In this document: piece by piece, positions 32,946 to 41,638 of the stretch
Numbering within the stretch: position 1 is the stretch's first letter
Layout: each line of letters begins with the position of its first letter
From: JAHFTY01 sp964584785
Lineage (GTDB): Bacteria; Acidobacteriota; Terriglobia; 20CM-2-55-15
Reading direction: 5' to 3'
Assembly: GCA_964584785.1 (NCBI GenBank)
Contig: CAZPBY010000010.1
Location: forward strand, 1-64,000
Length of the DNA: 64,000 nucleotides
Made by a program: the position numbers and the translations under genes
Notes under the pieces: model-generated
What the model saw: only the letters and a program-made list of their open reading frames with translations
What the model was told of the DNA's origin: nothing
Database searches by the model: none

Positions 32946-34727
32946 CTACTTCTCGGTGATCGTAATCACGGCCGAACCTGCCGAAGCCTGAACGCAGGCC
33001 GAACCTGTTTTATTCGTGACGACGTTCTTCTTTTCGAAGCAGCTGCCTGCCGGTGTCCAACCCGATTTCGAAAACGCGGCGTCGTAGAATTCCTTCACGT
33101 CGGCGGCACTGCCTTTGATGCCCGAAACATTCACGACGATCGGAGGCCCCGGTTTCCTGGAGTGAGTCGAATGCAACGGCGTCGGTACGGAATAACCGGC
33201 GATTCTTTCGGACTCGCCCGCCGGGAACTTGCCGTAATGGGTCAGCTTTGCCTCGGCGGCATCAATTGCGGCCTGCTGCACAGCCTTGGCTTCCTCTTTA
33301 CGTTCCTCCTGTGTAAACCGGTGCGTCTCGATCTGAATGTTTTGAATGAGCGGCAGCCGTTCGGTGGAACTGCCGTTCAGGTACATCGTTTCGATCTCTT
33401 TGCTGTTGGAAATCTTTTCGAGCGGATTGGCGGTCAGGACGAGGAAGTCGGCCTTCTTGCCGACAGCTAATGTTCCGCCGTCCGCGATGCCGAGAACCGC
33501 GGCCGAAGTCGCCGTCGCGGCTTTAATGATGTCGGCGGGTTTCATGCCGGCATCGGCCATCAACTGAAGTTCGCGATGTTCGAAATAACCCGGAAACGTA
33601 TTGGATGTGCCGCTATCGGTACCCATTCCGATTCGCACGCCGGCGTCCGCCATCTTTTTGAGGTTCCTGGAAGCAATCTTGAACTGTTCGCGGAATTTCT
33701 CGAGGTTGGGATCCCTCTTCATTCGGCCTACAAACACGCTGTCGGCGAGGTAAGCGGAAAGCTCGGCGGGATAGGCTTCACGCATGCTTTGTTCTCCGAG
33801 CCATTTGGGACTATCCGCGTAAATGAATTTGGATTCGTGGGCGCTCAGCGTCGGCGCGAAGAAGACATTCTTTTGTTTCATTCCGTTGATGAATTCGTCG
33901 TCGACCTCTCTGTCCCGAATGCTATGGATAATCCCGTCGACGCCGGCTTTCAGGAGATCCTTCGCGTCGGCCAGGTAGAAAACGTGAGCCACAACTTTGA
34001 GATTCTTTTTGTGGGCTTGATCGATGACCGCTTTGTAGATCTCGGGCTTCAGCTTCGGAAGCGTCCCCATCGCATCATCGACCCAGATCTTAATGAAATC
34101 GACTTTCTTCGCGGCCTTCTCGTCCACGGCGCCTCGGGCATCCGCTTCAGATCCGATCTGATCGACGAGCGGCCCCAGAATATTCGACGGGAAACCGCCT
34201 TTTGCGGTTATTCCGCGGCCGGCCGTGTAAAGAGATGCGGCTTTGACGGTACCGTTTTTGATTTCATCGCGAACTTGAAGGGCGATGTCGTCCTTATCCG
34301 TTCCCGGAACGAGTACCGCTCCGACTCCGTAATAGAGGTACCGTTTCAGGTCGCTTGTGACGGACTCCTTCGTATAGTTCTGCGGACCAAAACTCGAACC
34401 GTTATTCAACCCGGGGTGTCCATGGAGATTTACGAGAGTCGGCATGATGAACTGGCCGGTCAAATCGACGCGACCTGCACCTTGCACAGGCTTCACTTCA
34501 CCTCTCTTTCCGATGGCTTTGAACTTTCCGTTTTCGACAAGAATGGCAACGTCTTCGAGCACCGGACTTCCGTCTCCGGGAATCAGCGTTCCGCCTGAGA
34601 AAAACGTGGCTTCCACGCCGGCCGGCGCTTTTTCTGTTCCTCCCTGCTGCGGAGCATTCGAGTCGCCGCATCCTGCGAGGCTGCAGACCAACATCATGGT
34701 GACTACGATCTGTGTGTAGCGTGTCAT
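32946..34727 (-). CDS. Amidohydrolase-family lipoprotein
   Basis: 593 residues. Lipobox MLVCSLAGC places the lipid Cys near 20, so it is membrane-anchored outside the cytoplasm. The metal-dependent hydrolase domain has MPTLVNLHGHPGL (HxH), a Lys in KKVDFIKIWVDD, His in KVVAHVF and GIIHS, and the final Asp in IGMGTDSGTS, then the TADFLVL-type ending GKKADFLVLTANPLEKIS of imidazolonepropionase-like enzymes. About 140 residues follow the usual end, including a 470-590 tail with no known domain. Substrate unknown. It heads an operon with the DUF1223 gene. Confidence 0.87.
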   Translation of the reverse strand: MTRYTQIVVTMMLVCSLAGCGDSNAPQQGGTEKAPAGVEATFFSGGTLIPGDGSPVLEDVAILVENGKFKAIGKRGEVKPVQGAGRVDLTGQFIMPTLVNLHGHPGLNNGSSFGPQNYTKESVTSDLKRYLYYGVGAVLVPGTDKDDIALQVRDEIKNGTVKAASLYTAGRGITAKGGFPSNILGPLVDQIGSEADARGAVDEKAAKKVDFIKIWVDDAMGTLPKLKPEIYKAVIDQAHKKNLKVVAHVFYLADAKDLLKAGVDGIIHSIRDREVDDEFINGMKQKNVFFAPTLSAHESKFIYADSPKWLGEQSMREAYPAELSAYLADSVFVGRMKRDPNLEKFREQFKIASRNLKKMADAGVRIGMGTDSGTSNTFPGYFEHRELQLMADAGMKPADIIKAATATSAAVLGIADGGTLAVGKKADFLVLTANPLEKISNSKEIETMYLNGSSTERLPLIQNIQIETHRFTQEERKEEAKAVQQAAIDAAEAKLTHYGKFPAGESERIAGYSVPTPLHSTHSRKPGPPIVVNVSGIKGSAADVKEFYDAAFSKSGWTPAGSCFEKKNVVTNKTGSACVQASAGSAVITITEK

Positions 34728-34855
34728 CGGAAACCCTCTCTGAGAGATGTAAGTAAAGCCGTGAAGTTTAACACCTTATTTTTGCCAAGGTGAAGAACCG
34801 ATTTCTCAAAACCCCACCGCCGCAATCAGGTGTCGGCGGCCGGAATCAGCAAGAG

Positions 34856-34908
34856 TATATTCCTAGCAGACAACGAATTGCTGCAACGTGATAGCAATTC
34901 CAAGGAGG
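34856..34908 (+). promoter_or_regulatory. Candidate -10, 8-bp dyad and SD upstream of the NHL gene
   Basis: TATATT at 34856-34861, then GAATTGCT (34875-34882) and its exact complement (34893-34900) around a 10-nt loop, then AAGGAGG (34902-34908) in front of the GTG at 34915. The dyad could be an operator or a small hairpin that abuts the SD. The rest of the 187-bp gap shows nothing else convincing. Confidence 0.4.
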
Positions 34909-34914
34909 CGATCC

Positions 34915-36000
34915 GTGAAGCGAATACTGCTCGGTTTTCTGGTTTTGATCAGCACTTCGGCCTTCGGGCGGCAGGCGGTGCCGGAGATCCCGTTCGACTC
35001 GACACCCAATTTCCTGAAACTTCCGCCAGACTTGTACCTCGGCGAACCTTCCGGCGTTGCGGTCAATTCCAAGGGTCACATTTTCGTGTTCAACCGCGGC
35101 AATTCGACCGGGCCGGCGTATGGTGCAACTGCGTCGCAGTTGCTGGAGTTCGGACCGGACGGCAAGTACCTTCGCGAGATCGGCCACAACCTTTACGCAT
35201 GGTCTTACGCTCACACGGTTCGAATCGACAAGGACGACAACATCTGGGCCGTCGACAAAGGCTCCGACATGATCATCAAGTTCAACCCCGAGGGCCGCGT
35301 GATGATGGTTTTCGGACGCAAAAAAGAAGCGTCCGATGAAGCCGGACCGTGGACGCGCGTGAATCCGCCACGCCCTCCGGTCGACGGTCAATTTCGTCAG
35401 CCGACAGACGTCACGTGGGATCCTCAGGGCAACATCTTCATCAGCGACGGCTATATCAATTCCCGCGTCGCGAAGTACGACAAGAACGGCGACTGGGTCA
35501 AATCCTGGGGTGAACCGGGCCGAACAAAACCTGGAGAGTTCAACACGCCACACAGTATTGCCGCAGACGCGAAGGGAAATCTTTACGTTGCCGACCGCGG
35601 AAATCGCCGGATCCAGGTCTTCAACCCCGATGGCGGTTTCCTCCGGGAAATCAAAATCGACGTGCCGGTCCCCCCGGATGCGCACCCATGGATGGGCAAT
35701 CAACCGACTCCCGAAGCTGCAGCCGCCCAGAGCGGCGCCCCATGGGCGCTCTGCATTACACCCGGCCCCACGCAATACCTGTATTCGGCCGATGCCTTCC
35801 CCGGACGCATTTACAAACTGACTCTCGATGGAAAAGTCCTCGGCGTGCTGGGCAAGACCGGCCGTCAGCTCAAACAATTCGGCTGGATTCACGAGATGGC
35901 ATGCCCCTCCGAGAATGAGTTGTACGTTGCGGAAATCCTCAACTGGCGCGTGCAGAAACTCACACTAAAGCCGGCGCCGAAGACATCCAACAATCAATAA
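34915..36000 (+). CDS. Secreted NHL-repeat beta-propeller (amidating-lyase-like), paralogue
   Basis: 361 residues, signal peptide MKRILLGFLVLISTSAFGRQ (start GTG). Blades include YLGEPSGVAVNSKGHIFVFNRG, YAHTVRIDKDDNIWAVDKGSD, FRQPTDVTWDPQGNIFISDGYINSR and FNTPHSIAADAKGNLYVADRGNRRIQVF, split by short loops. It is a paralogue of the gene at 30686-31657, sharing the FISDGY.N.R and YVADR..GRIQ signatures, though longer. The GTG at 34915 is set by AAGGAGG 6 nt upstream. Six-bladed propellers of this kind may bind or process secreted peptides; no direct evidence of activity. Confidence 0.83.
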   Translation: MKRILLGFLVLISTSAFGRQAVPEIPFDSTPNFLKLPPDLYLGEPSGVAVNSKGHIFVFNRGNSTGPAYGATASQLLEFGPDGKYLREIGHNLYAWSYAHTVRIDKDDNIWAVDKGSDMIIKFNPEGRVMMVFGRKKEASDEAGPWTRVNPPRPPVDGQFRQPTDVTWDPQGNIFISDGYINSRVAKYDKNGDWVKSWGEPGRTKPGEFNTPHSIAADAKGNLYVADRGNRRIQVFNPDGGFLREIKIDVPVPPDAHPWMGNQPTPEAAAAQSGAPWALCITPGPTQYLYSADAFPGRIYKLTLDGKVLGVLGKTGRQLKQFGWIHEMACPSENELYVAEILNWRVQKLTLKPAPKTSNNQ

Positions 36001-36013
36001 AATGGGGAACAGT

Positions 36014-36178
36014 GGAATTTAGAAATTGGACAAGTCCCGCATTGTTAATCCGAACACACAAATCTCGAATTGGACTTGAGATCGCGCCAACCCCGTGGAC
36101 GGTGGCGGACACTCAGGGTTCAATTTGAGATTTGTGTTTTCGGATTGGCAATGCAGGATTGGTGCAATTTCTAATTCC
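36014..36178. repeat. About 60-bp imperfect inverted repeat upstream of murJ
   Basis: Arms 36014-36074 and 36119-36178 match at about 51 of 60 positions after one gap, separated by 44 nt. Blocks such as GGAATT, AGAAATTG, GCATTG, AATCCGAA and ACACAAATCTC are conserved. It fills most of the 207-bp gap between the NHL gene and murJ and ends 20 nt before the murJ SD. It encodes nothing and differs in sequence from the element at 23427, so it is probably a separate MITE-like family or a long regulatory hairpin. Confidence 0.8.
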
Positions 36179-36197
36179 TTTTCAGTTATTTTCCATC

Positions 36198-36210
36198 GGA
36201 GGATTACATC
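36198..36210 (+). promoter_or_regulatory. Ideal SD spaced to a non-canonical ATC start of murJ
   Basis: GGAGG at 36198-36202 is followed after 5 nt by ATC (36208-36210). Between the preceding in-frame TAA (36172) and codon 55 of the MurJ frame there is no ATG, GTG or TTG, so this SD points to ATC as initiator, unless the base is a sequencing error for ATG. Confidence 0.65.
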
Positions 36211-37779
36211 CCTCAAAAACCACGTACCGGACGGTCTGCTGTCCTCGTTGCGACGGGCATTCTCTTAAGCCGCATTTCGGGAGTTATCCGAAGCAGTTTC
36301 ATCGCGCATTACTTCGGCCTCAAGTCCGAGGCCGCGGATGCATTCTACGCGGCGACGCGAATTCCCAACGTGCTCCAAAACCTTCTGGGTGAAGGCGCGC
36401 TCTCCGCGTCATTCATCCCCGTCTACGCAACGCTTCTCGCTCGCGATCGCGGCGAGGAAGCGGATCGCGCGGCGGGAGCGGTCGGCGCATTGCTCCTGCT
36501 GGTCGTTGCGATTCTTGTTCTTCTCGGCATTCTCGCGACACCGTTCCTTATCGGCGTCATTGCTCCCGGCTTCTCGGGAACGAAGCGCGACCTGACGATC
36601 CAGCTCGTTCGAATCATCTTCCCCGGCACCGGACTGCTGGTTTTGGGCGCGTGGTGCCTCGGCGTGCTCAACAGTCATCACAAGTTCCTGTTGGCGTATG
36701 CGGCGGGAGTGATGATGAATATCGCGCAGATCGTCACGCTCATCCTGTTCGGTCATCAACCGGAATTGCCTCGACTGTCGGTTTACCTGGCATGGGGATT
36801 CGTGGCGGGCGCGGCTCTGCAGTTCGGCGTGCAGGTGCCGGTTGTGATGCGCGTCGCGCCAAATCTGAAGATCGCGTTCGATGTCGGCTCGGAGCACGTG
36901 CGAACGGTCATTCAGAACTTTCTTCCGATTCTGGTCAGCCGCGGTGTCGGTCAAATCAGCGGCTGGATCGACGCGATGCTGGCAAGCCTTCTGCCAACGG
37001 GCGCCTTAGCCGGTTTCACGAACGCTCAGCTTCTGTACATGCTCCCGATCAGCCTGTTCGGAATGTCGGTCTCAGCCGCCGAACTGCCGGCGATGTCGGG
37101 CGCGGCGAGCGACGATGTGGAGGGTATGGCTGCCGTGCGCCGCCGGTTGAATGCAGGACTGCGGCCGATCGCGTTTTTTGTTGTGCCCTCGTCGATGGCA
37201 TTCTTCGCGTTAGGCGACGTGATCGCCGCTGCTGTGCTCCAGACGGGACGGTTCAACCGCGCCGACTCGCAATACGTCTGGGGAATACTGGCGGGTTCTT
37301 CCGTCGGGTTGCTGGCATCCACGATCGGCCGGCTCTATTCATCGAGCTACTACGCGCTGCGCGACACACGCAGTCCGCTGCGATTTGCAATCGTTCGCGT
37401 CGTTCTGACGACGATTCTCGGATACATCTGCGCCATTCACGTTCCCGCATGGATCCACATCGACCCCATGTGGGGAGCCGCCGGACTCACGGCTTCCGCC
37501 GGCGTTGCCGGTTGGGTGGAAATGCTGCTCCTCCGGCGCAAGCTGAACGCACGCATCGGACATACGAGCATCCCATCGGATTACGTCCTGAAACTCTGGG
37601 TCGCTGCGGCGGCCGGTGCCGCGGCGGCCTGGGCCGTTAAACTGAGTCTTCCTTCATTGGATCCGAGGATCACTGCAATATTTGTTCTGGGACCGTATGG
37701 ACTTGTTTTCCTGGCAGCGGCGTGGCTGATGCGAATCCCGGAAGCCTCAACCACACTGCCGAGACTGTTGCGGCGGTGA
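36208..37779 (+). CDS. murJ: Lipid II flippase MurJ
   Basis: 523 residues if started at ATC 36208, matching the family length and about 14 membrane helices. The N-terminus (PQKPRTGRSAVLVATGILL then SRISGVIRSSFIAHYFG) aligns with the universally conserved first helix of MurJ, including the SR..G..R motif, so a start at the first canonical codon (GTG 36370) would delete helix 1 and the substrate-contacting arginines. Other family landmarks are ADAFYAATRIPNVLQNLLGEGALSASFIPVY and LPISLFGMSVSAAELPAMS. MurJ moves lipid II across the membrane for peptidoglycan synthesis. It converges with the VWA gene, 7 nt apart. Confidence 0.9.
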   Translation: MPQKPRTGRSAVLVATGILLSRISGVIRSSFIAHYFGLKSEAADAFYAATRIPNVLQNLLGEGALSASFIPVYATLLARDRGEEADRAAGAVGALLLLVVAILVLLGILATPFLIGVIAPGFSGTKRDLTIQLVRIIFPGTGLLVLGAWCLGVLNSHHKFLLAYAAGVMMNIAQIVTLILFGHQPELPRLSVYLAWGFVAGAALQFGVQVPVVMRVAPNLKIAFDVGSEHVRTVIQNFLPILVSRGVGQISGWIDAMLASLLPTGALAGFTNAQLLYMLPISLFGMSVSAAELPAMSGAASDDVEGMAAVRRRLNAGLRPIAFFVVPSSMAFFALGDVIAAAVLQTGRFNRADSQYVWGILAGSSVGLLASTIGRLYSSSYYALRDTRSPLRFAIVRVVLTTILGYICAIHVPAWIHIDPMWGAAGLTASAGVAGWVEMLLLRRKLNARIGHTSIPSDYVLKLWVAAAAGAAAAWAVKLSLPSLDPRITAIFVLGPYGLVFLAAAWLMRIPEASTTLPRLLRR

Positions 37780-37786
37780 TTCCCGG

Positions 37787-38587
37787 TCACATTGCCGGCG
37801 CGTAATAGCCCGAGCGGCTCTTCACGGAAAACGGAAGCATGCCGGAAATGGACTTCACTTTGACGCGAATGTCGCGCCATTTGCCGTCACGTTGCGTGTT
37901 GGAGGAACGGTAGCCAAGCAGGTACTGGCTCTTGAGCGATGTCGCGATCTTCTGCGCGTCGAGTTCTTTGGCGACATATGTGTCGAGGTAGTAGATCTGA
38001 ACGTCCTGTTCACGCATCAACTCCGCAAAATCCTTCTCGCTGTACCGGCTGTGATTGTCGTCCATGTCGGTGATGCTCACGAGCGCCTTGCGCGGATTCG
38101 TTCCGTTTTTCAACTTCTCGACGCCGAGATACATGGCATCCCAGAGCGCGGTCGATCCGCCGGCCTGACGCAGAACCAGTTTGTCCCGGATCCTGGCAGG
38201 ATCGCGCGTGAAGTCGACTTCAACGTGCGGCCGATCGTTGAACGTGATCAGGAAGAACTCGTCCTCGGTCGTGCCCATATCCATGAACTCGCTCGCCGCC
38301 CGGCTCGCAACGGTCATCACGGATGCCATGCTGCCGCTGACATCGAAGATGATCCCGATACTCGCCGGGACTTCCTCAACGGAAAAGTACTCGACCTTCT
38401 GTTCAACGCGGTCCTCCCAAAGCTGAAAATCCTCGGGCTTCAAACCAAGAACCGTCCGGCCGTGCGAATCCGTCACGCGAACATTCACGGTAACAACGTT
38501 GACTTCAACTTTTATCGGTGCCTGAGGTTTTTGAGCGAGGACGGAAAGAGGAATGATTGCCAGAAGCGCTCGAAGGAGTAGCTTCAT
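37787..38587 (-). CDS. Secreted VWFA-related protein (acidobacterial type)
   Basis: 266 residues with signal peptide 1-18. VEVNVVTVNVRVTDSHGRTVLGLKPEDFQLWEDRVEQ is the typical entry to the VWFA-related domain that is greatly expanded in Acidobacteria. The von Willebrand A domain has the metal-ion site IIFDVSGSMASV (DxSxS, about residues 78-82) and a later SITDMDDNHSRY. Such proteins probably bind ligands outside the cell; partners are unknown. It supports an acidobacterial origin for the window. Confidence 0.9.
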   Translation of the reverse strand: MKLLLRALLAIIPLSVLAQKPQAPIKVEVNVVTVNVRVTDSHGRTVLGLKPEDFQLWEDRVEQKVEYFSVEEVPASIGIIFDVSGSMASVMTVASRAASEFMDMGTTEDEFFLITFNDRPHVEVDFTRDPARIRDKLVLRQAGGSTALWDAMYLGVEKLKNGTNPRKALVSITDMDDNHSRYSEKDFAELMREQDVQIYYLDTYVAKELDAQKIATSLKSQYLLGYRSSNTQRDGKWRDIRVKVKSISGMLPFSVKSRSGYYAPAM

Positions 38588-38621
38588 GAAAAGAGGCTAT
38601 CACAGCAACATGGTTCCACGC

Positions 38622-38700
38622 CGCTGCGCTCCGGGTTTCCGTACCTTGCGGCCTGCGTGGAAGATTGTCAGAACCCGGAACGCAGCGACGGGCTTCGTGA
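38622..38700. repeat. REP-like inverted pair at the 3' end of the sulfatase gene
   Basis: A plus-oriented copy (38668-38700) contains AACCCGGAACGCAGCGACGG followed by GCTTCGTGA, and a shorter inverted copy lies at 38622-38638 (CGCTGCGCTCCGGGTTT). The plus copy overlaps the last 10 codons and the TGA stop of the sulfatase gene. The same sequence recurs at 40429-40516. Confidence 0.75.
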
Positions 38701-40398
38701 TGAAATCCAGCCGGTGAGGCGATTCCGGTAAGCGCTCACTCTTGCCGCTTCAGTCTCAGCAAGGTTGTGCGACTCACCCGGCTCCTTGCAAACGTCAAAC
38801 AGCTTCGAGCGGGAGGAGTCCATCTCAAAGATGTACTTCCAGCACGAGTCTCTCAACCCGGCCAGCGGCAGCGAATAATCCGTAAAGAACAAAGCCATCA
38901 TCGCGGACGGGTCCAGCAACGAGCGGCCCGCAACACGTTCGGGTATGCGAATACCGGTAAGGTCGAGAAGCGTCGGTGCGGTGTCGATCAGGCTCGCAAC
39001 CCGCTTCACACGAATCTGACGCTCGATCAATCCGGGAGCCGCCACGATAAACGGTACGTGAACATTTTCATCGTAGATGAAAAGCGTGTGACCGAAGTTG
39101 CCCTCATGCCGGCCGAAAGCTTCACCGTGATCGCCGGCAATCACGAAGATCGTGTTGCGGTCCAGCTGCCTCTCGCGTATTCCGACGATCAATTCCGACA
39201 GACTCGCATCGGAATAATGCAGCGCATTGAAGTAGTCCGTAATCTCGTTGTCGCCTTCGAACGGACCACGCTCAGGAACCGCATACGGATGATGCCCGGC
39301 GACGGGTAAATACGTCAGGAAAAACCTCTGACCTGGGGGCGTCGAATCGATCCACGAGAGAATGCGGCGCACCGTGGACCGGTCGTCCACGCCGAAGCTC
39401 GAGTGCACGTCACCACCGATCGCGGCGGCGTCTTCGAGCGTATCGAACCCTCTCCCGTCGACGACGGACTGCATCCCGAGATAGGCGAACCGGCCGGAGT
39501 GGAACAGTCCCGTCCGATATCCGGCGCCGGCGAACGCCGCCGCTAAAGACGAACATGGAAAGGTGGCCACCGTTTCGGCCGAGGTGTTGAACGACGGATC
39601 GTTCGAGCACAGCGTGGCGAACAGGCCCTTGATACTTTCGGGATAAACGGAGTATGCGTTGTCGAACACGATCGAGTGAGACGCAAGATCCGTCAAGCGA
39701 GGCATCGGATCATCGGCAGCGACGTAAGGGCGCAGGTATTGGGCGCCCGTCGATTCCAGCATCACCAGGACGACGTTTCGGCCGGAGGCCGCACCGCGAT
39801 ACTCCAGGAGCGACTCGGAAGCCTCTGTCGAAAACGGGCTGGTCCGCCAATCCAATGAATCCGCCTCCGCCGACGCGGCAATCGACAAATGCGCCGGCCA
39901 AAGCGCCCCGAACGCGTTTCGGTGAAGTCCGCGCATATCGACTTTTCCACCGGCGTAAGGCCCGGCCATAACGATCAGGCACGCGGCACACAGGACTGGA
40001 AATCGCACGTGAAAATTCAGCCGGCCAAAAACAAGCGGAAGTATGATCCCTGCCGCGACGATCAGAACGACAGATCCCACATTCGTCACGTTCAAATAAT
40101 GCGTGATCGAATCCCGGAGCGGTCCGCGCGCCGCCCGCATCATAGCCGGTGTCAGCGGGGATGACAGAACCAGAGCAACGGGTACGTTCAGAGCGATGTA
40201 AAACACGCCAATTCGATAGAGAACCCATCCCGCTCGGTCATTGCGGATGAGTCGATCAACAGCGGCAAAAATGAGCGCAACCAGAACGTCCTGCCAGAAC
40301 GCCCCGATCGGCGTCCATGGGGAAATGGGAATACCCCACTTCATGAACGTCAGGGTTTTGGCCACAAACAAGACGGCCAGCAGGGATACAGCACGCAT
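38668..40398 (-). CDS. Membrane sulfatase/phosphoethanolamine-transferase-like protein
   Basis: 576 residues: about five N-terminal membrane helices (1-155), then an alkaline-phosphatase-fold catalytic domain. The nucleophile is in VVLVMLESTGAQYL (Thr217), and metal-site segments are FNTSAETV, HSGRFAYLGM, YLPVAGHHPY and FVIAGDHGEAFGRHEGNFGHT. Related enzymes transfer phosphoethanolamine or glycerophosphate to lipid A or polymers, or cleave sulfate esters; the substrate cannot be chosen. The SD (AAGGA) overlaps the stop region of the desaturase gene 10 nt upstream, so both are coupled. The final residues RSPSLRSGF are encoded by the REP copy at 38668-38700. Confidence 0.85.
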   Translation of the reverse strand: MRAVSLLAVLFVAKTLTFMKWGIPISPWTPIGAFWQDVLVALIFAAVDRLIRNDRAGWVLYRIGVFYIALNVPVALVLSSPLTPAMMRAARGPLRDSITHYLNVTNVGSVVLIVAAGIILPLVFGRLNFHVRFPVLCAACLIVMAGPYAGGKVDMRGLHRNAFGALWPAHLSIAASAEADSLDWRTSPFSTEASESLLEYRGAASGRNVVLVMLESTGAQYLRPYVAADDPMPRLTDLASHSIVFDNAYSVYPESIKGLFATLCSNDPSFNTSAETVATFPCSSLAAAFAGAGYRTGLFHSGRFAYLGMQSVVDGRGFDTLEDAAAIGGDVHSSFGVDDRSTVRRILSWIDSTPPGQRFFLTYLPVAGHHPYAVPERGPFEGDNEITDYFNALHYSDASLSELIVGIRERQLDRNTIFVIAGDHGEAFGRHEGNFGHTLFIYDENVHVPFIVAAPGLIERQIRVKRVASLIDTAPTLLDLTGIRIPERVAGRSLLDPSAMMALFFTDYSLPLAGLRDSCWKYIFEMDSSRSKLFDVCKEPGESHNLAETEAARVSAYRNRLTGWISSRSPSLRSGF

Positions 40399-40407
40399 GG
40401 GTAGTCC

Positions 40408-41631
40408 TTATCGATGCGTGATGTCAGGAAGCCCGTCGCTGCGCTCCGGGTTCTGACAGTCGTCTCGTTTATTGGCACAGTATTCAGAACCCGTAGCGCA
40501 GCGACGGGCTTCGTGACGATTCTTTGCCGTCACGAGGTTCAGACGTTTTAACAGCCCCCAGGCGACGACGGCACTTTCGCCGCGCTTGCGCCAAATCCAG
40601 TCGTGGACGAGGACAGCCTGCGCCGGAGGTTCGCAATAAATCGCCGCTCGATCTCCCGCGAAGGCGAGCGGAACGACGAGAATATCGGCCTGATCCTCAA
40701 TCACAGCGCCGTAGAACTCGTTCACAAAAACGACATGATCCTGCAGAAACGTCTTCGCGATCCGAAGGTTCTCGATGCTTTTGTCGACGATCGTAATTTC
40801 CGCATCAGGCATCAGCTTTCTCAACACCATCGCAGTCCGCGGGAAGAGTCCGCCGCCCACGATTTTGATCGTTCGAATCGGTTCGACCTTCGGCAGCAGG
40901 CGCCGAAAAGCCCGCTCATGCACCTTGAGCAGATATGCACGCACGATCGCCGACCGCATGGTGACACGTTCCAGTGTTTCCAGATTCACCGTTTCCATCC
41001 AGCGCAGCACCGCAGGCCACGGGCTTACACGCGCGTCCTGCGGTGTATGAACCGGAAGCCGCGACCAGTGCTCGCCAGGACACAGATGATGTTCGACGTG
41101 GTACCCGTCGTTGAAAAACGCGGTGTTGTACGCGGTCCCGTAATGACTCGTCACGGAGCGCCAGTGTTCAAAGTATCCGTGAACAAAACCGAGCAGCAGC
41201 CCGGCTGCATATCCCGGCAGGTATGTCCTCAGGAAGAATTCCGGCATTCGCGCGAGCAGGATGCTCCACATGCCGATGACAGCCACAAACTCGACCGCAA
41301 TCGCTGGAGTCCACGTTACAGTCCCCTTCCCTCGATGGTGCGCAAGATGACGGTCCCGCCACAGCGATTGCGGAAATCCGAGCAGCAGGGTGAGGTACAT
41401 CGAGAAAAGCCGGTTCATCACACTGGATCGGAAAAACGGCAGGTGAATGAAGTTGTGAGAAACCGTATTCGAGTTCCACCACAACAGAATCGCGATGGCG
41501 GGAATCGAGGGCGCGCTTAGAAGCACGGCTGCGTGAACCGCCGCCAGACCGATGAAGACGGCGTCCCACGGCGAATGCCGGAGGATCGCTTTCGATTCCC
41601 ATCCCATAATGAGCGAGCGTGCGTTCATCAT
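40408..41631 (-). CDS. Fatty-acid desaturase-like protein fused to a methyltransferase-like domain
   Basis: 407 residues. Residues 1-230 form a membrane desaturase/hydroxylase with the three His boxes HNFIH (59-63), HLAHH (95-99) and HVEHH (178-182). Residues about 250-370 look like a Rossmann S-adenosylmethionine domain, with TIKIVGGGLFPRTA as glycine-rich motif I, EITIVDKS (acidic residue after strand 2) and DILVVPLAFAG. The tail after residue 370 is encoded by the REP pair at 40429-40516 and looks non-functional. The protein may desaturate and then modify an acyl chain, or the second domain may be degenerate. It follows the small secreted gene by 7 nt. Confidence 0.78.
   Translation of the reverse strand: MMNARSLIMGWESKAILRHSPWDAVFIGLAAVHAAVLLSAPSIPAIAILLWWNSNTVSHNFIHLPFFRSSVMNRLFSMYLTLLLGFPQSLWRDRHLAHHRGKGTVTWTPAIAVEFVAVIGMWSILLARMPEFFLRTYLPGYAAGLLLGFVHGYFEHWRSVTSHYGTAYNTAFFNDGYHVEHHLCPGEHWSRLPVHTPQDARVSPWPAVLRWMETVNLETLERVTMRSAIVRAYLLKVHERAFRRLLPKVEPIRTIKIVGGGLFPRTAMVLRKLMPDAEITIVDKSIENLRIAKTFLQDHVVFVNEFYGAVIEDQADILVVPLAFAGDRAAIYCEPPAQAVLVHDWIWRKRGESAVVAWGLLKRLNLVTAKNRHEARRCATGSEYCANKRDDCQNPERSDGLPDITHR
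40429..40516. repeat. REP-like inverted pair (BIME-like) inside the 3' end of the desaturase gene
   Basis: A minus copy (40429-40456) and plus copy (40484-40516) of the element seen at 38668 face each other across 27 nt. The shared core reads AGCGCAGCGACGGGCTT. The pair lies within the desaturase reading frame (about codons 372-401), so the frame reads through it and stops 19 nt beyond at 40408. Confidence 0.82.
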
Positions 41632-41638
41632 CTCCGGG

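Noticed and set aside
34728..34914. Riboswitch before the NHL gene
   Set aside because: Only small dyads are present; no known aptamer consensus could be matched by eye.
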